A stretch of 64,000 bases of DNA, from assembly GCA_963576735.1 (NCBI GenBank), contig OY755170.1, positions 26,458,875 to 26,522,874 on the forward strand. Direction: 5' to 3'. The notes beneath the pieces were generated by a model that saw only the letters and a list, made by a program, of their open reading frames with translations, was not told the origin of the DNA and did no database searches. The DNA is from Bedellia somnulentella (taxonomy: Eukaryota; Arthropoda; Insecta; Lepidoptera; Bedelliidae). This document shows, in pieces, positions 26,601-38,600 of the stretch. Position 1 is the first letter of the stretch. Each line of letters opens with the position of its first letter. The position numbers were made by a program, and so were the translations under genes.

Positions 26601-29600
26601 TCCCTAGAGTTATTGCAGCTGTTGATTGTACCCATGTCAAAATAAATTCCCCAGGTGGCAATAGGGCTGAGCTTTACCGGAATCGAAAAGGCTTTTTTTC
26701 AGTTAATGTGCAAGCATTATGCGATGCAAATTTAAGAATATGCAGCTCTTTCTCATCTTCGTTCTGCCTGGCAAAGAAGATTATTCCATGCAAACCATGG
26801 TTTAGTAAATTTAAAAAAATGTCAAAATCAGTCACATCAACCTTGATCCGTCTACGTATTGGTCATTGTTGTTCTCCAGTTTTTCTAAATAAAATTAGGG
26901 TTCGAGATAACTCCCTATGCGAGTGTGGTGTAGATGAGGGAACATTAGATCATATTTTTTTTGCATGTTCACGTAATTTATCTTTTAATCTATACATTGC
27001 TTTAGCCAGAATTCGCATCCCGCTTTTCACAAATTTTCATAGTATGTTGAGTTTATCATCTTCTTCCTCCGATCTAATTACGGTTCTAGGTAAATTTATC
27101 AGAATCAACAATATAAGATTATAGTTTTAATATTACAATAATTAATGTAAAATGTCAGTTATTGCTTAATTTTTGATTTTAAGATAGGTTTTCATTTTAT
27201 TTTTATTTGTTTCTTCACTTAAATTATTTTTAATTTAATTTTACTTTTATATTTTGTCTAAACTATAGAGCATGACATAATTTGTTGGGATTCGCGATAA
27301 TGAAATATCATTATAATTTTTTCTTTAATTTTATGTTCTTCCCAAAATATAAATAACTCTTAACTTAGTCTTTACTTAACCATTGATTAAATACCTTCAA
27401 GGTGTAATTGTTAAACAATTACATTCTTTATATATATATATTTTTCGCTTTAATGATAAAAATCCTTACAACTAAAATTCAAATGCGAGACTAAATCACG
27501 CTGTTTGTGGCGAAATTGCTGAAAAAATATTCGGCAGATAACGCCAATAACAAAAAAAAATATATAATTTTGATTGACGTTTGATCACAATAATTGGTTT
27601 GGTGCTTTGACTATAAACACTATAGACAGAGCGATGTTACGTCATCCATTTTAAAAAGAGAAGCCCTTATTTAAGTTCTTATATCTTAAAAAGAGACACA
27701 AATCTTTATTGTCATCTCTATCGCAATCGTTTTGTTGATGTCACACTTTTAAATTGTTAGTCAAGTCAATTGTTTTAACAAGGTTAGTCCCGTACAAAAA
27801 TTTATTCGTAATCATGGGAAGATTCATCCCTGAAAGTTAGTACAATGCTTCAGATTTCACGGTGTATTAAACATCAGTATAAATGGTAAAATTAAACAAA
27901 AAAGATTGTAATACGTATGTATGTAATAAGTATGTATAATTATATGATTGCAGGAAATAATATAGTAAACAGTAAACCTTTAATTAAACAATAAATCGAC
28001 GTAATCAATTTTAAATTAAAAAGTAGCTTTTAGAATGGTGATTATAGTATTTTGGGGTAATTGTTTCCTAGTGATCGCAACATTACAGGGAAAAATATTG
28101 CTTTCTAAAAGAGGTACGCTCCCGTTGTATTATGACTCTGTCTATAGTGTTTATAGTCAAAGGTTTGGTGTATATACGTTCCGTTGCCCAGTTTTATTGT
28201 TTGTTTATTTCTATTTTTTATTTAATTAAATGGTCTCAAAACCTCATAATAAATGTAACTACTAATTAAATATTATTGAATCAAGTTTGTAGATACAATT
28301 TGCTAATTAATATAAAATATAATTGAAGGGGTCCCCCGAATAACGTTACAAGTAGCAAAATAAAAACTTGTTTTTTTTTAATGCTTGGCCTGTTCATTAG
28401 GTTGTATAAAACGTATTTCCGCCAAAAAATCAATTTAAAAAAAAAATGTTTGTTACAACGTTATTCGGGGGACCCCTTCAATTAATGAAATATAACTTCA
28501 TCGGTATTACCGGTTTTTGTAGGTAAATTGAAACGTTCATAGATTTTGATTAGAATCTTAACTAAATGCTTTGTTGATCACATTATAGCAGCGAGCAGTG
28601 TTTGTTCTGTGAAACACCTTAAACTTAAGTACTTACTTAGAGTTTGATAAAAACTCAACTGATTAGAGCTAGAATGCTCAGATGTGAAACCGGCTGTAAG
28701 GTTGCTAAAGGTTACAGATAAAATTATGAAGGTACCCATATGGCTGAGATATATCTAGTAATAGAATAGAATATATGAATAAAGCAGCAATAGGTTTGCC
28801 CCTAGCAGCCATTCTGCAATTGGCCAGCGTGGTGGACTAAGGCCAAATCGCCCTATATAGGGTAGGCTCAGGCCCTTTGGTGGGGACACATATGAGGAGG
28901 TTTGTCCCTATTACATTAAAACTAAAACACTCGAGAAAACCAACATTTACCCCAACAGGACCATTAAACATAAATAAACTCACAATGATCATTAAACGCC
29001 TTGGTAGTGAAATAGTGATGCAGCCGCACTATGTTCGGATGGTCGATCTTCTTCCACACGTCGAGGCGCTTAGTGATGGCCGAGCCATAGTTGTGGAGGC
29101 GGCGCAGGGCGTAGTGGTCGCCCGTCTGACGATGAGCCACGCGGAAACTGGTGGCCAGCGAGTGTGGAGCTGCTGTTTCTATCGGCGTCACATCCGAGTA
29201 CATCTCTATGTTTTCTGGCAAGTCTGTAGATGTGAGAGGTATTAGTTAGGTAGGAAACGAATGTATGTATAGTGAGTGAGTACGCAGTCTTCATTTAAAA
29301 GCTTATTACAGTTTAAATAATTATATGATAGATGTAACTGCTTAGTGTCACCAGAAGGGCAAGCACGAGCCGTGTTTAAACTAGTTATCGCGTGGGATAA
29401 AGCAGCCATCACTTACACACTTACTTAGTATCGTATACTGCCATCTCATTCTAACCGTTATCGTGTCGATAAAATAGCGCTCGTGCTTGCTATACAGGGC
29501 TCTATTCAGGATATTTCCAGACATACACTAATATTGTAATATGAGTAAGAAAAGATGTGTGTTGCTGAGTTTCTTACGGGTTCTTCTCGCAACAATACAC

Positions 29601-32600
29601 CTTCCGAATCCGAAGTAGAGTCAGTAGAGTAAGATTTAACTTATACGTAAGTTTGTGACATTCAAAAAATAGAGAACATTTCTTTTCATTTTGTTTTTTT
29701 TTTATCGGCCGTTTCTATCGGCGTCACGTCGGCATCTCTATGTTTTCTGGCAAGTCTATAGATGTGAGAGGGTTTAGTTTGTGTTTTTGCATGTTGCGGT
29801 TGACTAATGTGTTAAATTATACGTATGAGTGTGTGTGCATGTGTCAAATCATATGAAGAATGGTATTGGTACTATATACTAATTTCTAAGATATGGCTCC
29901 CCTGTGTTTGAAATTAAGCAGTACCGGGTTTTATTATTTGAGCCATGTAACCTGATATTTAGATTAATTTGTATCATTTGTAAACCCTGGGTAAAGCCGG
30001 CTTAGAAAAGCACTTTCTTATTAATGACTGTGTCTATATAAGTTACTATTGGACCAACTAACAATCCCTAAGTTTACCACAATCTTTTCTTCATTCAACT
30101 TCTGTTTATTTAATTGGGAATTAAAAGCTCTGCTGTGCAGAGGCCCCATGTCTTCCGGTGGGTGCACTTAAGAGGCGACTAACGGTATTGGGGCTTTTAA
30201 GGGATTTTTGGGCGATGATGTTGGAGACCCATCACCAACAACCTTTATTTCACCTTCATACCCCAGGCAACTTCCAAAAGTGGCTGAGGAATTTTTAATT
30301 CCCTAGCTCTATCATTTAATAAGGGGTAGCCCTTCTAGGGATTTATAGCCGTGAGTATATGTATGTATGTAAATCTCTGCCTACCCCTGGAATTATAAGC
30401 CGAGAGTAGATGCATACATCATTTGCAAAAGTAACAAGTCACCTGGAAACTGTCTGACATCAGGTTGAAGAAAGACATCTTCGTTCCGCTGGTAAACCTC
30501 AGAGCGAATTGTATCCGGCATGTAGAAAGTTGGCGCTAAACCTGAGAAAAACACATTATGTATTGAAAAACTACACATTCTTATAACTTGGCCAATCAGA
30601 ACGCGTTAATTATATAACTTTGTTAGTAAAACATTGGGAATATGGAAGTTTTTAGAAGTCTAATAAGTTGTTAAAACTGTTTCAGTATTTGCGAAAACTG
30701 GTCAAGTCGATATTCTGTCGATATAAGACGAAATTTCAACACCAGCGGGGATCGAACCCACGATCGTTATATAAGTCGGAATAGTTACATGGCTGCCGTT
30801 TTAACGGCTGACCGTGAAGTTATTGGCTACGAGGAGTACTATACGTTCGTGGGAAAACCCTTGGTGAAAAATGCTCTTGCAATCCCTCTCATTGTGTGGA
30901 GAGATTTGTTAGACATCGTGAAGCGATACTCTTGACATCAGACAGATACTTTTGTGGTTGTTGACTCGGTTTATTATCTAACTCGAACCAAATATATCGA
31001 CCAATTGGTCTGTCGGATATTTGGCTGCAGACGTCCGAATCTCTGTAGAGCAAGGTAAAAAGGATTCTAAAGCAACGTAGGTAACCTTTAGTTATTAATT
31101 CAGATTAATTAAAAAAGTGTTATTCCATAGTTAGTGATAGGTTCATAATACTCGTATCAAAATAACAATATATAAAACGCAGAAAGCAACACAATTCAAA
31201 AGCATTACCAACAGTAATACAGTCTCCGATAAGAAAATAAATCACACAGCCAAATATCTTCTACGCTTTAGTCAAATTACCATGCCTCTGACGTTTTTAT
31301 TACAATTGTAGCGACGCACACAATAGTACAAAATACACGCATGTTAGATAGAAATGCTGACATGCGTTGTCAGCATTTTTAGTAGTAGAGTCATATTCCG
31401 CAGCGCAATAGATAACGACTTAATAACAATATCACATTCGTCATCATGACTGCTATAAAACACCTAAATTATGGTATCGAAGTTTCTATGCTACTCTAGT
31501 CTCTCAAACATTCAAACCGTATATTCCCAAAAGGGTGGTAGAGGTATTAATACTTCTGAACATCGAGTGTGATTGTCACCTGGTGTTCAGAGTACCCACG
31601 TTTTGCTTCGACAGTGCACTCACGTGATAGGGGACAGGCTTACGCTCGCGAAGGAATGACTACGGAAGTATCATTTTTTTTGCCAGATTTATTGTGCATA
31701 TTATAAAGGGAACGGTAGCAAGTGAACTTGTACTGCTATAGGCTAAGTAAGTCTAATTTGGCACTGTTACAAAATAAAATGAAATCATGTTGATAATAGA
31801 AAGGATAGGACGGTTGAGTTGATGATGAACTCTTTACAATACCAATTCACCAACACTATACGTATAGTTTGATGGCAAATTGAGTGTTATCAATATTTTA
31901 GTTTTTGCGAGTTTAGCAGGATATTATCAGATTTTATGGAACAATGAGTTCCTTTTGTATTTTCTTATGAATGGATTTCCGGTGGTCTTTTACAAAGCAT
32001 TTATTTTATTTTTAGAAACAAGTGCGCAGCGCATTGCAACAATGATATTAAGATTTCAATCTTACAGTTTTCATTGTATTTTCCTATACGTACCTATAGC
32101 TTGTCAAGCTAACCTTGGCCCCCTTTAATCTTATTCCGATTATAACAAAGAAAACTGAAATATAAAAATATGTGAGCAAAGTTCGTGCCTACATACATAC
32201 TCTGTTATTAGTTGTGTATTGTCGACTTACAATACCACCATTTTATTTCTCTCTGCAGGTATCGTAAAGGGCTACTGTTTTTGGGGTCTTTTAGTGACTT
32301 TTAGACCACAAGGCTGAGATATCATTAGTTTTTACACGATTTCTTTACTACACTTCTGTAACATACTGTTACGTACCGGGTTCTTAATTTGATAAATACC
32401 AGTCACACTTTCGTGCAATAAGGTGTAATTATATTTATTGACCAATAACGCACTTTACACAACACAACAAACACTATCGATAATTAACTATCGATACTCG
32501 CACTAATTAACAACACTAATTTACTCCGTTATAGTAACACTGTCCACACCGTTAAGCTTATTTCCGTAATCCGTATATCACTGCACTGTCGTATTTAATT

Positions 32601-35600
32601 TCTTCGCTCTAGTATTTCGCTTGTTCTCGCTTTAGTTCTTCGCACTCGAATCACTCCGTAGCACGCGTCGCTCTTTATATATGCCAAATCTCAAATACGC
32701 GAATATTACAGAAAGTTCTAGTACCACATTCTCGAAAAGTCGATATTCGAGAAACATCTAGTAATTCCTTTACTTATTAGAATACTAGTAACGCCATCTG
32801 TTATCTAGTAGTGGCAAATCCTATCTCCTACTTGCGAACAGATGTCGTAACATTACCCCCTCCTTACATTAATACTCGTCCCGAGTATTATTGCTTCCAT
32901 GGTACTTCGCAAGTCGATCGATGTGAACTATTTTCCAAGCCCCTCTAGGTTGGCGTTGAATTCTGTACGTTACATCGTTTATTCTAGTGACCACCTTGTA
33001 CGGTCCTTCCCACCTATTTTGTAACTTAGGGGACTTCCCTTTCTGGCGAGTTGGATTGTGTAACCAGACGAGCATACCCTCTTCGAAACGCGGCGTGTTA
33101 GCTTTACGGTCATATCTGGTTTTCATCTTTTCACTAGCATGTAAACCATTTTCACGCACTAGGGAATGTACATCTTGCATTCTTTCCCTCAAATCGCTTA
33201 CATATTCAGTTACACTCTGCGGCTCATCTGGTGACCCTCCTGTCAACAAATCTACAGGCAATCGTAGCTCTCTTCCGAAATTGACGAAAGCAGGTGTTTC
33301 CTTCGTGCTTTCGTGAACAGCTGACCGGTAAGACAGTAAAAATAATGGAATGTGTTTGTCCCAGTCCTTCTGATGTTTTTCAACCATCTTCGCCAACTGT
33401 CTCTCCAGTGTTTGGTTGAACCTCTCCACCATTCCATCTGACTGAGGATGATATGGCGTCGTCCTGGTTTTATGCATTCCAAGCAGTTTGCACACCTCTT
33501 GAAATACTTGTGACTCAAAATTTCTTCCCTGGTCAGAGTGTATCTCCAGGGGCACGCCAAATCGACAGATCACTTCCTCAACCAGTTTTGTAGCCACAGT
33601 TATTGCTTCTTGATTGGGTATGGCAAACACTTCAGGCCACTTAGTGAAGTAATCCATCACCACCATGAAATATTTATTTCCGGACTCTGATTGTGGAAAC
33701 GGTCCAGCCACATCAACGGCAATCCTCTCCCAGGGAGCTCCCACATTGTACAACCGTAATCCCCCTCTACTCCGGGTCTGCGGACCTTTCACCGCGGCAC
33801 ACGTTGTACATTTCCGGCACCAGTCCTGTACGTCGTTCCTACAATGAAGCCAGTAAAACTTCGCACGAACCTTCTGCAACGTACGATTTACCCCAAGATG
33901 CCCGCCCGAAACACCGTCATGTGTTTCCCGCAGTACATCTTTAACCTTGGCTCTGGGCACGACCAATTGTAGGTGCTCTTCTTTACCGTTGGGTTTCTCC
34001 CACCTCCGGTACAGTAGACCATTGATCAGAACCAGGCTGTTCCATTGCGCCCAGTAAGCTTTCGTACTCACTCCTGTGGACGCTACTTCACTCCAAGCCG
34101 GTTGATCGTGTTTTTCCTTCTTCCATTTCATGATGGGTCTGAGGTTCTCATCTTCTTCTTGGGCCTTCTGCATAGCTTCTGTTTCCCATCCATCCAATGG
34201 ACAAATTCGAGTCACTTTCACGACCTCCTCCTTCGACTCTTGCTTCCTACAATGTTTACAGTCTTCCGGACACGGTCTACGTGAAAGCGCGTCTGCATTG
34301 CCATGAGATTTACCACTACGGTGCTCGATAGAAAAGTCATACTCTTGTAGCTGTTCGATCCATCGAGCTACCTGTCCTTCCGGGTTTTTGAACTGGAGAA
34401 GCCATTTCAGTGCAGCATGATCAGTTCGAAGCTTGAACGGTCTCCCAATCAAATACTTGTAAAAATGCTGTAAGGTCTTCACTACAGCTAGAAGTTCCTT
34501 TCTCGTGACGCAGTAGTTTCTTTCCGCTTTAGATAGAGACTTGCTGAAATATCCGATCACAACTTCCTTGTCACCTTGGATCTGTGATAACACTCCACCA
34601 ATAGCCATATTACTAGCATCGCTGTCAACGATGTACTGTCCCTCTGGCTGTGGATATCCAAGGATAGGTGTCTCGCAAAGCCTCTTCTTCAGCTCATTGA
34701 AAGATAACTCGCATTCATCATCCCAAGAGAAGGTTTTCTTATCTTCAGTCAACCGATGCAATGGTTTGGCGATCTCAGAAAACCCTTTTACAAAACGTCG
34801 ATAGTACGAGCAAAGGCCGAGAAAAGCTCGCACGTCTGTTTTGTCCTTTGGCGTCGGCCATTTCTGCACAGCTTCCACCTTTTCCGGATCCGTCTGAATT
34901 CCTTCTCGGCTGATTACGTGTCCTAAATAGTTCACTGAAGTTCTAAACAGCCGGCACTTCTTCGGATTCAGTTTCAGGTTTGCTCCACGAATTTTCTGAA
35001 AGACTTGTTCCAGGTTCTTGAGATGGTCTTGGAAGCTTTTGCCTATTATGACCACGTCGTCGAGGTACACCAGGCAAGCCTCGCCAACCAATCCCGCCAA
35101 CGCACACTCCATAAGCCTTTCAAAAGTAGCTGGCGCGTTGCAGAGACCGAAAGGCATGACGTTAAACTGCCACAAACCCTTTCCAGTTGAAAACGCAGTC
35201 TTCTCTTTATCAGTCGGATGTATTTCCACCTGCCAGTAGCCTGACTTGCAGTCCAGGGTTGAAAACCACTTCATGCCACTCAAAGTATCCAGAGTGTCAT
35301 CTATTCTTGGCAAAGGATAGCTGTCCTTCTTTGTCACGTTGTTCAGTTGCCTGTAGTCAACACAAAACCGTGTGCTTCCATCTTTCTTCTTAACAAGAAC
35401 CACTGGAGAACACCACGGACTGGAGGACGGACTAATGACCTTCTTCTTTTTCATGTCTTCGAGCAATTCTTCAACTTCTTTCTCCTTAGCGATTGGGATT
35501 CTCCTTGCTCTCTGTCTAATAGGTCTTTCGTCCCCTGTATCAATTCTGTGTTGCACTAAAGATGTTCTGCCTAAGTCCCCTTCTGCATTTGAGAAGATGT

Positions 35601-38600
35601 CAGCATATTCACCAGCAACTGTTTAACCTTGATCCTCTCCAAGTAAGATAAGTCATCCTGGATCTCACTTAACAAGTCAGTTACAGTTGAATTATCGACT
35701 TTCACTTTGACTTTCCCATTTGGAGAATGACAGCTCCTCATCCAGACTACTTCTTCACACTGACCAACTACTTCACCCCGCTTAAGCTGTACATCTTCTT
35801 GGTCAAGGTTGACTACCTTCACTATTGCCGTCTTGTTGCTTGTAACCAAAGTTCTTGCTGTCAGAAATTTCCTTGGCCCGTTCTTCCCTGTCTCTTCAAT
35901 CAACACACAACGATGCCTCTTCTTCTCGCTGTCTACAGGTAACATCACCGGAACCAACTTCTGAGAACGCGCAGGAATATTGATGGTTTTCAAGCATGTC
36001 ACTTCACCGACGGGACCACCCAGTATAAAGATTTCTTCCTGGCCACACTTGAAAATTCCTCTCGTTATGTCAATCCGGCAGTTATATTTCTTCATAAAGT
36101 CCAGTCCTAGTATGCATTCATCCATTATCTCAGCCACAATGACTTGATGAGTATACGACGTCTCGCCAACCATCATCCTGACTGAGAGTTCACCAAGGAC
36201 AGGTATTCGCTGGCCAGAGGCGGAGAGTAGCCGACACTTAGTATCTCTGCTATACTTGATATTCGCTGCTTTCACCAGTGCCGGATTGATCACCGTTCTA
36301 GACGCTCCAGTATCAAGGGTCATCTTACAGTCTTGATCATTGACACAGCCCAATATCACCAAACTGTTCCCGTTACAGGCTTGTGAGATGGTCATTGTCG
36401 GGGCTTTCTCCTCTCTAGCCAGCACCTGCCCCCCGGTCCTGGCTAATGCTCGTTTCCCTGGACGTTTGCGGCAGAAGCCTCTGCCTGCCTCTTTTCTTCC
36501 TTCCTCAGCGGGCAACTTAATCTCAAATGGCCCCTTTTCCCGCAGCCATAACAAATCGGTCCAGTACTCCTTCCGACGGGTGCTTTAATGACCTTGACGT
36601 CCTCATTTGCTTCCGCAATCTCACGAAGTCGATGAGTTTGGCGCGTATCCTGGCGGCAAGCTTCAACTTCTAGAGCGTTCGCCAAGGCATCCTTGAGAGA
36701 CGTGTGGTGTTGAAGTCTCACCGCTGTTCTCACTTCGATATCTCTGATGCCGTCGACGAATGCTTGCACCAGGTTCATTTCCACCGTCTTCGGATCTACA
36801 CTGGGATAGGCCTTGCGGACGAGCTTCTCGATTTCAAGGGCCCACTGCTGAAGTCCCTCTCCAGAACGCTGGACCCTATCACGCAGCTGAGCGCGGAACA
36901 CGTGCTCCAGGTGTCGCTCTCCATAGCGAGACTCCAACGCATCCAGCAGGTCCTTGAAACCACCACTCGGAGTCGGCAGCGCCTCTATTACTGACAGTGC
37001 TTGACCTCGGAGCGCCACCGTCAGTGCAGTCAAACACTGTTCATCAGTCCAACCATTGGCAGCCGCAACAGTCTGGAACTGATGTCTATACGCCGACCAG
37101 GATGTTGTTCCGTCGTAAGGAGGAACCTTCACACGAGGACCATGGACAGCTACTACATTCTCACCGGAGACAACCTTGACCGGTCGTGATTCAAGCTGCA
37201 GAACCCTTTTCTCCATTCCGCGGAAGTCGGTCTTCATGTCATCGATATCTTTCTCAATAGTGGTTACCTGCTCCTTCATCTGCTCTACGTCTTTTTCCAC
37301 AGTAACCACCCGACCACTGACTTCATTGACCGCAGTGAGAACTTGTGAGAACTTAGTTTGCTGTTCCTCGCGCAACTCACGAACTTCTTGTTTCACAACA
37401 CCCTGTACCTCCGAATGTATGTTTTTTTTAACATCCTGTACCTCCGAATGTATGTTTTTCACAACATCCTGTATGCTTTGTTGTGCTTCACGCATGCTTT
37501 GAAACATTTCAACTATCATCGCCAAGTCAGTATTAGTTGCGGCCGCCGGCGCCGTTGATGTAGACGGCGCGTTAGTCACCGCGGACGTCTCCTCTGGAAT
37601 GTCACTCCGAGGGTTCGTGACCGATGACCTCATTTCCGACAGCTGTTCACCCTCTGCGGCTTTCTGAGCGCGTGTCTTCACACCCTCTCTTCCGTCTTCC
37701 TTCGGCATAACTGGCATCTTCAAATCCACTTCTGTCACCAATTGTTACGTACCGGGTTCTTAATTTGATAAATACCAGTCACACTTTCGTGCAATAAGGT
37801 GTAATTATATTTATTGACCAATAACGCACTTTACACAACACAACAAACACTATCGATAATTAACTATCGATACTCGCACTAATTAACAACACTAATTTAC
37901 TCCGTTATAGTAACACTGTCCACACCGTTAAGCTTATTTCCGTAATCCGTATATCACTGCACTGTCGTATTTAATTTCTTCGCTCTAGTATTTCGCTTGT
38001 TCTCGCTTTAGTTCTTCGCACTCGAATCACTCCGTAGCACGCGTCGCTCTTTATATATGCCAAATCTCAAATACGCGAATATTACAGAAAGTTCTAGTAC
38101 CACATTCTCGAAAAGTCGATATTCGAGAAACATCTAGTAATTCCTTTACTTATTAGAATACTAGTAACGCCATCTGTTATCTAGTAGTGGCAAATCCTAT
38201 CTCCTACTTGCGAACAGATGTCGTAACAATACATACATACATATTCTTACGCCGTTAGTTCCCATTGGGGTAGGCAGAGACTATCGATCGCCACTTTGTA
38301 CGATCCTGGCAAACCTCTCTAGCTTCATTCACATCCATCAATCTTTTCATACATGCTCTTTTATTCTTCGTACTTCGGACACCTGCCTTTTTGAGCACAT
38401 TTTCTATTTGATCTAAATGTGTCCTCCGAGGTCGTCCTCTACTAACATTACCTTCCACATTGGCTCTATATATCTCTTTCACCACTTCTGTAAGTAAGAA
38501 GAATTTCCAATTTTTTCAAACTATTATGAAGTAAATTATCATTGGCGTATTTCAGAAAATTTGGTTTATGTGTCTGTACAGTGAGTTGATTCACATAAAC

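Larger units (their letters stand above)
25819..28696 (+). mobile_element. PIF/Harbinger DNA transposon with nested insertions
   Basis: Terminal inverted repeats CGGCCGGTTTCACATCTGAG (25819) and, on the other strand, CAGCCGGTTTCACATCTGAG (ending 28696). TAA duplications lie at 25816-25818 and 28697-28699. TWA duplication and a HARBI1-like transposase frame identify PIF/Harbinger. The interior is broken by a LINE fragment (26739 to about 27440), a 558-bp MITE (27605-28162) and a 163-bp MITE (28321-28483). The C-terminal half of the transposase is gone, so it is dead. Confidence 0.88.
32367..38228 (-). mobile_element. Gypsy-type LTR retrotransposon, complete, in PAN3 intron 5
   Basis: 5862 bp with 486-bp LTRs (TGTT...AACA) that look identical and 4-bp duplications ATAC at 32363-32366 and 38229-38232. 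On the minus strand the order is 5' LTR, primer-binding site, gag, protease, RT, RNase H, integrase, polypurine tract, 3' LTR. Protein order RT-RH-IN and motif set identify Ty3/Gypsy. No envelope frame is present. LTR identity implies a recent insertion. It lies in sense with PAN3 and landed in an ATAC-rich repeat tail. Confidence 0.95.

Noticed and set aside
28877..29245. 122-codon plus-strand open frame
   Set aside because: Antisense shadow of PAN3 exon 7.
32987..37558. Many plus-strand open frames over the Gypsy element
   Set aside because: Shadows of gag, protease and pol on the minus strand.
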